Source of the DNA: Micromonospora sonchi
Lineage (GTDB): Bacteria; Actinomycetota; Actinomycetes; Mycobacteriales; Micromonosporaceae
Direction of reading: 5' to 3'
NCBI RefSeq assembly: GCF_014646235.1
Contig: NZ_BMNB01000001.1
Coordinates: 62,001 to 126,000, forward strand
Length of the DNA stretch: 64,000 nt
Shown here piece after piece: positions 8,587 through 16,755 of the stretch. The stretch's first letter is position 1. Every line of letters begins with the position of its first letter. The notes beneath the pieces were generated by a model, which was not told where the DNA came from, did not search any database, and was given only the letters and a program-made list of their open reading frames with translations. A program made the position numbers and the translations under genes.

Positions 8587-10319
8587 AGCTTGTTTCCGTT
8601 CAACGGGGTCAGTTCGGCGTTGGGGGCGTCGAGCAGGGCGTTGACGTAATCGGTGCGGAACAGGTCGCGGCGGCGGGCCTCCGGCGCGTGCAGCGCGTCG
8701 CGTACCCGGTCGAGGAGCTTGCCCTCCAGGTGGGTGAGGCCCGGCACCGGGAAGTAGCCCTTCGGCCGGTCGATCACCTCGTGCGGCAGCATCCGGCGGC
8801 CGATCTCCTTGAGCACGCCCTTGCCGCCCTGGGCGAGCTTCAGCTCCGGCGGGCAGGCGGCGGCCAGTTCCACGAACTCGTGATCCAGGAACGGCACCCG
8901 GGCCTCCAGCCCGTGCGCCATGGTCATGTTGTCGACCCGCTTGACCGGGTCGTCGGTCAGCATGATCTGTGTGTCGATGCGCAGGCCGGCGTCGACGGGG
9001 CTCTGCGCGCCGGGCTGGGCGAGGTGCGCGGCGACGAACTCGCGGGCCGGGTCGCCGTCGGCGAGCCAGTCGGGGTTGAGCACCCGGGCCAGCCCGGCGG
9101 CGTCGCGGTCGAAGAAGGCCCGGGCGTACGTCTCGAGGGCCTGCTCGCGGTCGACCCGCGCCAGCGGCGGGTACCAGTGGTAGCCGGCCAGGATCTCGTC
9201 GGCGCCCTGGCCGGACTGCACCACCTTGACGTGCCGGGACACCTCTTGGCTGAGCAGGTAGAACGCCACACAGTCGTGGCTGACCATGGGCTCGCTCATG
9301 GCCGCGACGGCGGCCTCCAGCGGCGGGACGAGATCCTGTGCGGCGACCCGGATCTGGTGGTGGTCGGTGTCGAAGGTCTTGGCGATCAGGTCGGAGTAGC
9401 GGAACTCGTCGCCCTCCCGTCCACCCACGGCGTCGAAGCCGATGGAGAAGGTGGAGAGTTCACGCTGCCCCTCGCCGGCGAGCAGGGCCACCACCAGACT
9501 GGAGTCCAGGCCGCCGGAGAGCAGCACGCCGACCGGCACGTCGGCCACCATCCGCCGGCGTACGGCGGTGGTCAGCGATTCCAGCAGTGCGTCCTGCCAG
9601 TCCTGCTCCGACCAGCCGCTGTGCTCGGCGTGGCGCAGGAACGGCGGGTTCCAGTAGACCCGCTCGTGGGTGGTGCCGTCGGCCTCGTAGACCCGGACGG
9701 TGGCCGGGGGGAGCTTGCTGACGCCGCGCAGGATGGTGCGCGGCGGCGGCACGATGCTGTGGAAGCTCAGGTAGTGGGCCAGCGCCACCGGGTCGATGGT
9801 GGTGTCCACGCCGCCGCCGGCCAGCAGGGCGGGCAGAGTGCTGGCGAAGCGCAGCACGCCGGGCGACTCGGCGAGGTAGAGCGGCTTGACGCCCAGCCGG
9901 TCCCGGGCCAGCACCAGGCGGCCGGTGTCCCGCTCGCTGATCGCCACGGCGAACATGCCGACCAGGTGGTCGACGAAGTCGAGCCCCCACTCGGCGTACG
10001 CCTTGACGACGACCTCGCTGTCACCCTTGGAGAAGAAGTGGTGACCCTTGGCCGCGAGTTCGGCCCGCAGTTCGCGGTAGTTGTAGATGCAGCCGTTGAA
10101 GACGGCCGACAGTCCGGAGGCGGAATCGACGACGGGTTGCCCGCTGGCGGCCGACAGGTCGATGATCCCCAGCCGTCGGTGACCGAGAGCGATGGAACCG
10201 TTCGACCACACGCCGCTGCCGTCGGGCCCGCGGTCACACATCGTGGCGGCCATCCGTTCCACCGCGGCGACATCGGCGCGCGTCGCGTCTCGTCGGAACT
10301 CCCCAGCCAGTCCGCACAT
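8535..10319 (-). CDS. asnO: N-acetylglutaminylglutamine amidotransferase (asparagine synthetase-like)
   Basis: A 594-residue asparagine-synthase-type enzyme. The start was placed at ATG 10319 so that Cys2 (MCGLAGEF) is the N-terminal glutaminase nucleophile after Met removal; the longer frame from 10367 would bury it. The class II glutaminase domain (residues ~1-200, with RGPDGSG and FNGCIYNYRELR) is followed by an ATP-pyrophosphatase synthetase domain with the PP-loop LLSGGLDSSLVVALL. Next to ngg, the expected reaction is amidation of N-acetyl-Gln-Gln to the osmolyte NAGGN, rather than asparagine synthesis. It is the first gene of the asnO-ngg-M42 operon. Confidence 0.92.
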   Translation of the reverse strand: MCGLAGEFRRDATRADVAAVERMAATMCDRGPDGSGVWSNGSIALGHRRLGIIDLSAASGQPVVDSASGLSAVFNGCIYNYRELRAELAAKGHHFFSKGDSEVVVKAYAEWGLDFVDHLVGMFAVAISERDTGRLVLARDRLGVKPLYLAESPGVLRFASTLPALLAGGGVDTTIDPVALAHYLSFHSIVPPPRTILRGVSKLPPATVRVYEADGTTHERVYWNPPFLRHAEHSGWSEQDWQDALLESLTTAVRRRMVADVPVGVLLSGGLDSSLVVALLAGEGQRELSTFSIGFDAVGGREGDEFRYSDLIAKTFDTDHHQIRVAAQDLVPPLEAAVAAMSEPMVSHDCVAFYLLSQEVSRHVKVVQSGQGADEILAGYHWYPPLARVDREQALETYARAFFDRDAAGLARVLNPDWLADGDPAREFVAAHLAQPGAQSPVDAGLRIDTQIMLTDDPVKRVDNMTMAHGLEARVPFLDHEFVELAAACPPELKLAQGGKGVLKEIGRRMLPHEVIDRPKGYFPVPGLTHLEGKLLDRVRDALHAPEARRRDLFRTDYVNALLDAPNAELTPLNGNKLWQLGLLEMWLQSHAID

Positions 10320-10503
10320 GGCAGCCCATGCTGCCAGAGGATGTTGCGATTCGCCTGTTGAGACCATGACGGTCGCGTGACAGGATTGCTAGGATCCGCG
10401 CGCCCGCGGCAAATGAAGGCGGGCCGGCGCCGTATCGGCCTCCGGTCACCCGGGTGCGGGGCTCGCGCGAGCCGACGAGCTGTGAAAAAGACCGCACAAA
10501 ACG

Positions 10504-10538
10504 GTACGCGGGGGCCGACGTACGCGACCCCCGCGTAC
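10504..10538 (-). terminator. hairpin terminator after msrA
   Basis: Perfect 11-bp inverted repeat GTACGCGGGGG (10504-10514) / CCCCCGCGTAC (10528-10538) with a 13-nt loop, 3 nt past the msrA stop. There is no T-run, as is usual for high-GC actinomycete terminators. It would separate msrA transcription from asnO. Confidence 0.6.
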
Positions 10539-10541
10539 GCC

Positions 10542-11204
10542 TCAGCCTGCGGTACGGGCGACGCCCACCGGGCAGCTCAGGCCGTTCGGGCCGTGGTTGC
10601 AGTAGCCGTTCGGGTTCTTGGTCGGGGCGAGGTACTGCTGGTGGTAATCCTCGGCAAGAAAATAGTCGCCCAGCCGGCCGATCTCCGTGGTGATCTCGCT
10701 CTTGCCGGCGCGGGCCACGATCGGCGCGAACGCGTCCCGGGACGCCTGCGCGGTGGCGAGCTGCTCGTCGGTGGTGGCGTAGATCGTCGAGCGGTACTGG
10801 GTGCCGACGTCGTTGCCCTGGCGCATGCCCTGGGTCGGGTCGTGGTTCTCCCAGAAGACCTTGAGCAGGTCCTCGTAGCTGATCTTGGTGGGGTCGTACA
10901 CCACCTGGACCACTTCGGCGTGCCCGGTCTCGCCGGAGCAGACCTCCTCGTAGGTCGGGTTCGGGGTGTAGCCGCCCGAGTAGCCGACCGAGGTGGTGAA
11001 GACGCCGGGCAGGGCCCAGAACAGCCGCTCGGCACCCCAGAAACACCCCATGCCGAAGACCGCGACCTGCGAGCCCGCGGGGAACGGGCCCGTCAGCGGG
11101 GTCCCGAGCACCTCGTGCCGGTCGGCGACCGGCATCGCGATCGGGCGACCGGGCAGGGCCCGGTCAGGGGAGACCATCTCGGCCTTCATGCGGCGGAGGA
11201 ACAC
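10542..11204 (-). CDS. msrA: peptide-methionine (S)-S-oxide reductase MsrA
   Basis: A 220-residue cytoplasmic repair enzyme that reduces methionine-S-sulfoxide in proteins. The GTG at 11204 was selected because GAAAGGAG lies 7 nt upstream; the open frame continues to 11396 but with low-complexity sequence. The catalytic motif [13 protein letters not shown] carries the reactive Cys. The segments [26 protein letters not shown] and [12 protein letters not shown] are characteristic of MsrA when read as separate blocks. The C-terminal [13 protein letters not shown] supplies resolving cysteines. The ~50-residue N-terminal extension before the core is usual in actinomycete homologues. Confidence 0.95.
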   Translation of the reverse strand: MFLRRMKAEMVSPDRALPGRPIAMPVADRHEVLGTPLTGPFPAGSQVAVFGMGCFWGAERLFWALPGVFTTSVGYSGGYTPNPTYEEVCSGETGHAEVVQVVYDPTKISYEDLLKVFWENHDPTQGMRQGNDVGTQYRSTIYATTDEQLATAQASRDAFAPIVARAGKSEITTEIGRLGDYFLAEDYHQQYLAPTKNPNGYCNHGPNGLSCPVGVARTAG

Positions 11205-11421
11205 GGTGGAACTCCTTTCATACCCTTCCCCGCGTGCAACACCGGCGGATCCCGTTTCCTTACCCGCCTCGTCGCCGGTCAGGCCCGATTCCGCCGCCAA
11301 CGTGTCCGCGCGTACTCCTCGACCCAACTCCGGCTGCTCCGCCAGGCGCCCATCGTCGAAATTGTTCGCGGGCGGGAAAAAAATCTGAACGAACAAATTC
11401 GGGGCGCCCTCGCCGAGGTCA

Positions 11422-11847
11422 TCAGGTCGGATCGGTGGAGAGGGCGGTGCGGATGCGGTCGGCGTACGCGGTGGCGTCGGCGTCGTCGGCGTAGCGGGTA
11501 CGCGGCCAGAAGAAGCCGCGCAGGCCGTCGCCCTTGGTCCGCGGCACCACGTGGGTGTGCAGGTGCGGCACCGACTGGGAGACCTTGTTGTTCATCGCCA
11601 CGAAGGTGCCGCCCGCACCCAGCCCGGCCTCGACCGCGACGGCCAGCCGCCGGACCAGCCCGAAGTAACCGGCGATGGACTCCGGCGAAAGGTCGGCGAG
11701 GGCGACCAGGTGGGTGCGGGGCACCACCAGCACGTGCCCCTTGAACACCGGCCGGGTGTCCAGGAACGCCACCCCGTCCGGCTCGTCGACGACCCGGAAC
11801 GCCGGCACCTCACCCGCCACGATGCCGCAGAACACACACCCCGCCAC
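11422..11847 (-). CDS. HIT-family nucleotide hydrolase/transferase
   Basis: A 141-residue histidine-triad protein. The catalytic HxHxHxx motif appears as [10 protein letters not shown] (about residues 94-103), and the N-terminal [16 protein letters not shown] block and [10 protein letters not shown] are typical of Hint/HIT proteins that cleave nucleotide phosphoramidates. The GTG start at 11847 is supported by the conserved MxxCxFC beginning. It stands alone, about 220 nt downstream of nothing transcribed with it; 217 nt separate it from msrA. The physiological substrate is unknown. Confidence 0.9.
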   Translation of the reverse strand: MAGCVFCGIVAGEVPAFRVVDEPDGVAFLDTRPVFKGHVLVVPRTHLVALADLSPESIAGYFGLVRRLAVAVEAGLGAGGTFVAMNNKVSQSVPHLHTHVVPRTKGDGLRGFFWPRTRYADDADATAYADRIRTALSTDPT

Positions 11848-11904
11848 CGGCTCAGGCTATGACCGGCCGCGAAACCGCGCTCGCCAACCCGCCCCGTTGA
11901 ATCA

Positions 11905-12498
11905 CTAGCTCCAGTCCGTCTCGTACTCGTCACGGCGCAGCAGCGCGAGCAACTCGGCATCGGTGGGTCGATGGGTGCGGGTCAGCACCGGCCGTAGCGC
12001 ATCGGCCTCCACATATTCTGGTACCTGAACGATGACGCTGAGTAGGCGGTCGCCGTCGACCCGCGAGAGCGCCGTGGACGGGATGCTGTTCGGCGCCTGC
12101 TTGGAGACGGCGAACGTGAATCCGTCACCGAGGTCCGCACAGGTCACGACGGCGATGGCCACGCAGTCGACGTCGCCTTTCGGCGTTCCGTCCAGTCCTG
12201 TCGGGTGCAGCTGCCACCTCAACGGGACCTTCCGCGTGTCGGAGATGGCGAGATCGAAGACCAGTTCGAGGCCGTTGCGGTCCAGCCAGCCAAGCGCCCC
12301 GTCGGGTGGGAGATCGTCGGGTACGAGCAGCTTCTCGCGCGGCCACGGTGACCTCCGTGTGAGGTCGTGCAGGTCGCGGCGGTCTTTCGTGATGCGATGT
12401 TCGATGCGCAGGCCGATCCAGCCGCCGGTGCAGAGCGCAGCGACGACCACGACGGCAAGGATGCGGCGGTACAAGGCGTGATCCTTCCTCGGCGGCAT
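11905..12498 (-). CDS. membrane-anchored protein of unknown function
   Basis: A 197-residue protein that I do not recognise. Residues ~9-29 (RRILAVVVVAALCTGGWIG) form a single transmembrane or uncleaved signal helix after a basic N-terminus. The remainder is a soluble, presumably extracytoplasmic domain with two Cys (VDCVAIAVVTCADLG) that could form a disulfide. It starts at ATG 12498 without a clear Shine-Dalgarno, 44 nt after the stop of the MBL-fold gene on the same strand, so the two may be cotranscribed. Confidence 0.65.
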   Translation of the reverse strand: MPPRKDHALYRRILAVVVVAALCTGGWIGLRIEHRITKDRRDLHDLTRRSPWPREKLLVPDDLPPDGALGWLDRNGLELVFDLAISDTRKVPLRWQLHPTGLDGTPKGDVDCVAIAVVTCADLGDGFTFAVSKQAPNSIPSTALSRVDGDRLLSVIVQVPEYVEADALRPVLTRTHRPTDAELLALLRRDEYETDWS

Positions 12499-12542
12499 CG
12501 CGGGCCGTCAAGGCCGCGCGATGCCGCCTGGTCCGGAGGGCG

Positions 12543-13517
12543 CTAGGCGAAGGTGTACGGCGTCAGATACCGCGGCAGCAGGACGCGGGTACGCGGCGCT
12601 ACCCTGCGCACGGCGGTGAGGAACTTGTTCAGCTGAGCCTGGTCGTTCGCGCTGACCGGGGGCGGGTTCGTCAGTGCCGTTTCGAAGTTGTCCCAGTGCA
12701 CCGGTACCACAGTGGTGGGCCGGTCGAGGGCCTCCAACAGACGCGGGACGTATTCGTGGGTGGAGTCGGTGTTCGGTACCGCGATCATCGCGACGTCGGG
12801 GGCCAGGCCGGCGAAGTTGCGTTCGACGAAGTCGCTGGCACCCATGAAGAGCACCGACGGCCCGCCGCGCGGGGTCACCTGGAAGGCGAGCGTGTCGCCT
12901 TCCGGCAGGTCCGCGATCGTTTCCGGCTCGGCCGGCGCCTCGACCCGGACGCCGGGGAAGGCCATCGAGTACGAACCGTTGCGGCTGTGCAGCGACGACA
13001 CCACCTCGACGGTGTAGTCGCCGAAATCGAGCACCTCCCCGCCCTTGACCGTGCTGAGCTGGGAGGTGGGCAGGCCGTAGGCCACCCCGAGGTGGTACGC
13101 GGTGAGTGTGCCGAACACCCGGGCGCCGGACTGCGTGGCGATGTGCGGGACGTCGTTGTAATGGTCCCAGTGGGTGTGGGTCACGAGGATTGTCTGCGGT
13201 GTGCCGGAATGTTCCGCGATGCGCTCGGTGTCGACGGCCAGCGGGGTGGCCGGGTTGAACGCGCCGGCGAACAGCCCGGTGCTGAAGCGGCTCAGGTACG
13301 GGTCGACCAGCACTGTTTTCGCGCCGATGTCGATACGCCAACCGGAGGTGCCCAGCCAGCGGAAGGTGGCGGCGGGGCCGCTCGCCTCACGGCGGCGCGG
13401 CGCGGTCGGCGCAGCGGACGCGGTGGACGGGATCGAGGCGGCGGTGGCCGCAGTGGCCACCGCCGCGCCGGCGGCGGTACTGAGGAACCGGCGCCGGCCG
13501 AGTCGTGATTCGGTCAT
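12543..13517 (-). CDS. Tat-exported MBL-fold (UlaG-like) metallo-hydrolase
   Basis: A 324-residue protein; ATG 13517 was chosen because the twin-arginine signal SRLGRRRFLSTAAGAAVATAA begins right after it, read as RRRFLS plus a hydrophobic Ala-rich h-region and an AxA-type cleavage site near residue 36. The mature part is a metallo-beta-lactamase-fold domain: LVDPYLSRF, the zinc motif THTHWDHYND, GASDFVERN (Asp ligand) and VPVHWDNF (His). This pattern resembles the UlaG/NAPE-PLD-like branch rather than true beta-lactamases. The substrate is unknown. Confidence 0.85.
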   Translation of the reverse strand: MTESRLGRRRFLSTAAGAAVATAATAASIPSTASAAPTAPRRREASGPAATFRWLGTSGWRIDIGAKTVLVDPYLSRFSTGLFAGAFNPATPLAVDTERIAEHSGTPQTILVTHTHWDHYNDVPHIATQSGARVFGTLTAYHLGVAYGLPTSQLSTVKGGEVLDFGDYTVEVVSSLHSRNGSYSMAFPGVRVEAPAEPETIADLPEGDTLAFQVTPRGGPSVLFMGASDFVERNFAGLAPDVAMIAVPNTDSTHEYVPRLLEALDRPTTVVPVHWDNFETALTNPPPVSANDQAQLNKFLTAVRRVAPRTRVLLPRYLTPYTFA

Positions 13518-13639
13518 GGCGCGAGAGCGTTGCACCGTCCGGCGTGGCGCGTCCAAGACGATCCGCTCGTACCTTGCATACCCGGTCGCGTATCGGTCCT
13601 GGCCAGCCGGCCCGGCATAACCTACGGCTGAGGCGTGGC

Positions 13640-14509
13640 TCACATCCCCCGCAGCGCCTCGACCGCGGCCCGGGCGGCCTCACCCATGGCCAGGTCGACG
13701 TCGATCCGACGGGTGCTCAGCCGCTGGGTCTGCGCGAAGACCGCGATCGCGTACCGGCCGCCGTCCGGGTACTCCGCGACCCCTGCCTCGATGTGCAGCC
13801 CCGGCAGGGTGCCGGTCTTGCCGGCCACCCGCACCTCGGGCGGGAAGCCGGACGGCAACCGGGTCCAGAACATCTGCCGTGCCATGAGGTCCCGCACCAT
13901 CGCGCACGCCGCGGGCGGTCCGGCCTCGTCCCGCCAGATCAGGGCCAGCAGCCTGGTGATCTCCCGCGCGGTACTGGAGGTGGTGTGCGCGGGGTCGAAG
14001 ACCCGCAAGGCTCGTATCCGCTCCTCGGGCAGGGCGGAGAAGATCCGAGCGAACTCAGCGGCGTCACTCGCGCCGACGTCGGCGAACATCGACTCGAGCA
14101 CCTGCCGCGGCCCGCCGATCACCCGGGTACGGGCGAGCCCCAACTCCGCGGCGAGCAGCGGTACGACGTCCCGACCCACCCGCCGCAGCAGCAGATCGGC
14201 GGCCGTGTTGTCGCTGACCGACATGGTGAAGTACGCCAGGTCGCGCAGCGACAGCTCCACGTCGTCGGCGCACCCTGCCGTACCCCAACCCCCCAGCCGG
14301 TCCCCGGCGCCCACCAGCACCCGCTCGGTGGGGTCGACCTGCCCGGCCACAACCTGCCGCGCGAACTCCAGCACCAGCAGGATCTTGAACACGGACGCGA
14401 TCACCACCTGCTCGTCCGCGCGCGTCCCGACCTCGCGGCCGTTGTCGATGTCAACAACGTGGACGCACGCGTCGACCCCCACCTTGTCGAAGATTTTCCA
14501 CGCCAGCAC
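13640..14509 (-). CDS. class A beta-lactamase-like serine hydrolase
   Basis: A 289-residue protein with all three penicillin-recognition motifs: SVFK (Ser39, Lys42), SDN in MSVSDNTAAD, and KTG in VRVAGKTGTLPG. This is the penicillin-binding-protein/class A beta-lactamase fold; whether it destroys beta-lactams is not shown. It is odd in having no signal peptide: the fold begins at about residue 10 after a GTG start at 14509, and the divergent LysR gene leaves only 40 nt, so little room exists for a longer N-terminus. Control by the adjacent LysR regulator is likely. Confidence 0.85.
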   Translation of the reverse strand: MLAWKIFDKVGVDACVHVVDIDNGREVGTRADEQVVIASVFKILLVLEFARQVVAGQVDPTERVLVGAGDRLGGWGTAGCADDVELSLRDLAYFTMSVSDNTAADLLLRRVGRDVVPLLAAELGLARTRVIGGPRQVLESMFADVGASDAAEFARIFSALPEERIRALRVFDPAHTTSSTAREITRLLALIWRDEAGPPAACAMVRDLMARQMFWTRLPSGFPPEVRVAGKTGTLPGLHIEAGVAEYPDGGRYAIAVFAQTQRLSTRRIDVDLAMGEAARAAVEALRGM

Positions 14510-14549
14510 GCCGACACGGTAGCCGGCACCGCTCGCGTACCGTCAGGTC
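14510..14549. promoter_or_regulatory. 40-nt divergent promoter region, serine hydrolase / LysR
   Basis: This is the only DNA between the GTG of the hydrolase (14509) and the ATG of the LysR gene (14550). A LysR regulator normally binds such a shared region and controls both itself and the divergent target. The interval is so short that at least one promoter must lie inside coding DNA or one transcript must be leaderless. I see no convincing Shine-Dalgarno for the hydrolase. Confidence 0.5.
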
Positions 14550-15521
14550 ATGGACCTCTTCCGGCACCTGCGCTACTTCGCGGTGGTGGCCGAAGAGCTG
14601 CACTTCGGCCGCGCCGCCGAACTGCTCGGCATCGCCCAGCCTCCGCTGAGCCAGTCGATCCAGCGGCTGGAGCGGGAGTTGGGCGTCGAACTGTTCGACC
14701 GCTCCCGGCGCCAGGTCGCGCTCACTCCCGCTGGCCGACTGCTTCTCGACGAGGCGCGTGGCCTGCTCGCCGGCGAGCAGCGGATGCGGACGCTCATGCG
14801 CATGGTGCGCGACGGAACACTGGGCACACTGCGCGCGGGCGTACCACCGGAAACACCCGCCGTCACGCTCCAGGCCCTCCTGTGGCAACTCACCGACCAG
14901 CTACCCGGGCTCGACGTCGACCTTCAGGAACTGACCACCGGCGAGCAGTTGCGGATGCTTGCCGACGCTCGGCTCGACATCGGCCTGGTGCACCACCCGG
15001 TGGACGCTCCTGACCTGCGGTTTGGTCCAGCCACCCGGACCCGGCTCGGGGTGGTGCTGCCGCGCGCGTCGCCGCTGGCCCGGCAAACCGACCTGGCGTT
15101 GGCCGACCTCGCCGGCCATGACGTCGTTCTGCCGCCCCGCGCCACCGCGCCAGGCTGGCACGACCACGTCCTCGAGGTGTGCCGGCAACACGGCTTCGCG
15201 CCGGCACGGATCCGCCATGCCCGCAACCCCGAGTTCCTGCTGGGGCTCGTACTTGCCGGACACGGCGTCGCGTTCGAACCCGAGAGCGCCGCACGCCGCG
15301 AGCCGCGCGTGGTGTGGCGACCCATCGCCGGCCACCCGCTGCACAGGACCACCCTGGCGGCCTGGCCCGCGCAGTCGCACCACCCGGCGGCGGAACAGTT
15401 CGCGGAGATCGCCGCGGCGACGCTGAACGAGGAGGCCCCGCCGATGGCCGTCCCCCGGGCGGATGCGGCGCGCCCGTGGAGCATCGTGTTCGCTCCCCAC
15501 GCGGCTGGTACCGGCCGGTGA
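14550..15521 (+). CDS. LysR-family transcriptional regulator
   Basis: A 323-residue LTTR. Residues 1-60 form the winged helix-turn-helix (LRYFAVVAEELHFGRAAELL, then QPPLSQSIQRLERELGVELFDRSRR as two consecutive blocks). A linker helix and a periplasmic-binding-protein-type effector domain follow (residues ~90-300). The last ~20 residues are variable. The position, back-to-back with a beta-lactamase-like gene, mimics AmpR/AmpC-type pairs and suggests that it activates or represses the hydrolase in response to an unknown ligand. Confidence 0.9.
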   Translation: MDLFRHLRYFAVVAEELHFGRAAELLGIAQPPLSQSIQRLERELGVELFDRSRRQVALTPAGRLLLDEARGLLAGEQRMRTLMRMVRDGTLGTLRAGVPPETPAVTLQALLWQLTDQLPGLDVDLQELTTGEQLRMLADARLDIGLVHHPVDAPDLRFGPATRTRLGVVLPRASPLARQTDLALADLAGHDVVLPPRATAPGWHDHVLEVCRQHGFAPARIRHARNPEFLLGLVLAGHGVAFEPESAARREPRVVWRPIAGHPLHRTTLAAWPAQSHHPAAEQFAEIAAATLNEEAPPMAVPRADAARPWSIVFAPHAAGTGR

Positions 15522-15590
15522 ACCCCGGACGAACACCCCAGGCTGACCGACTGGAAGCCGCTGGCGGGCGCACGGACTAACGTTCGGGTA

Positions 15591-16733
15591 ATGAACCACG
15601 GCTTCGACACGCTCGCCATCCACGCCGGCCAGGACCCTGAGGCCCGTACCGGCGCGGTCATTCCACCGATCTACCAGACCAGCACGTACGCCCAGGACGC
15701 CGTCGGGGCGCCCCGGCAGGGTTACGAGTACAGCCGGTCCGGCAACCCGACCCGCGACGCGCTCCAGGAGTGCCTGGCCGCGCTGGAGGGCGGGCCGGTC
15801 GGGCTCGCCTTCGCCAGCGGGCTGGCCGCCGAGGACACGCTGCTGCGTGCCGTCTGCGCCCCCGGTGACCACGTGGTCATCCCCGACGACGCGTACGGCG
15901 GCACGTACCGGCTCTTCGCCAGGGTCGCGCAGCGGTGGGGGCTGACGTACACCCCGGCGAAGGTCTCCGACCCGGACGCCGTGCGGGCCGCGATCCGTCC
16001 CGGCACCACCAAGATCGTCTGGCTGGAGACGCCGACCAACCCGCTGCTCGGCATCGCCGACATCGCCACCCTCGCCGCCGTCGCGCACGACGCCGGCGCG
16101 CTGCTGGTGGTCGACAACACCTTCGCCTCGCCGTACCTGCAACAGCCGATCGCCCTCGGCGCGGACGTGGTGGTGCACTCCACCACCAAGTACATCGGCG
16201 GGCACTCCGACGTGGTCGGCGGCGCGCTGGTGGCGGCCGACGCCGCGCTCGGCGAGGAACTGCGCTACCACCAGAACGCGATGGGCGCGGTCAACGGCCC
16301 GTTCGACGCCTGGCTCACCCTGCGCGGGATCAAGACCCTCGGCGTACGGATGGACCGGCACTGCGACAACGCCGAGCGGATCGCCGCGTACCTGGACGGG
16401 CACGCCAAGGTCCGCGAGGTGCTCTACCCGGGACTGCCCTCGCACCCCGGCCACGAGGTGGCGGCCAAGCAGATGCGCCGGTTCGGCGGAATGATCTCGT
16501 TCCGGGCCGCCGGCGGCGAGGAACACGCCGTGGACATCTGCAACCGCGCCAAGCTTTTCGTGCTCGCCGAGTCGCTCGGCGGGGTGGAATCCCTGATCGA
16601 GCACCCGGGCCGAATGACACACGCGAGCGCTGCCGGCTCGCCGCTTGAAGTTCCCGGCGATCTCGTGCGACTGTCTGTCGGCATCGAGACGGTCGAGGAC
16701 CTGCTCGCCGATCTGGAGCAGGCGCTGAGCTGA
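15591..16733 (+). CDS. metB: cystathionine gamma-synthase / gamma-lyase-type PLP enzyme
   Basis: A 380-residue Cys/Met-metabolism PLP enzyme. It shows the start HGFDTLAIHAGQDP, YEYSRSGNPTRDALQE, the PLP-binding DDAYGGTYRLF region and the Schiff-base lysine in HSTTKYIGGHSDVVGG. The end carries the conserved GGVESLIEHPGRMTHAS. Together with cbs it can interconvert homocysteine and cysteine via cystathionine. Sequence alone does not separate synthase from lyase; I use metB because it resembles the mycobacterial MetB (Rv1079) and sits near greA and mca as that gene does. Confidence 0.9.
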   Translation: MNHGFDTLAIHAGQDPEARTGAVIPPIYQTSTYAQDAVGAPRQGYEYSRSGNPTRDALQECLAALEGGPVGLAFASGLAAEDTLLRAVCAPGDHVVIPDDAYGGTYRLFARVAQRWGLTYTPAKVSDPDAVRAAIRPGTTKIVWLETPTNPLLGIADIATLAAVAHDAGALLVVDNTFASPYLQQPIALGADVVVHSTTKYIGGHSDVVGGALVAADAALGEELRYHQNAMGAVNGPFDAWLTLRGIKTLGVRMDRHCDNAERIAAYLDGHAKVREVLYPGLPSHPGHEVAAKQMRRFGGMISFRAAGGEEHAVDICNRAKLFVLAESLGGVESLIEHPGRMTHASAAGSPLEVPGDLVRLSVGIETVEDLLADLEQALS

Positions 16734-16755
16734 CCGCTGGCTGGGGAGGGTGGCC

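Noticed and set aside
8547..10361. 604-residue plus-strand open frame opposite asnO
   Set aside because: It is a codon-bias shadow of asnO, rich in Gly/Val/His with no domain, while the minus strand encodes all AsnO motifs.
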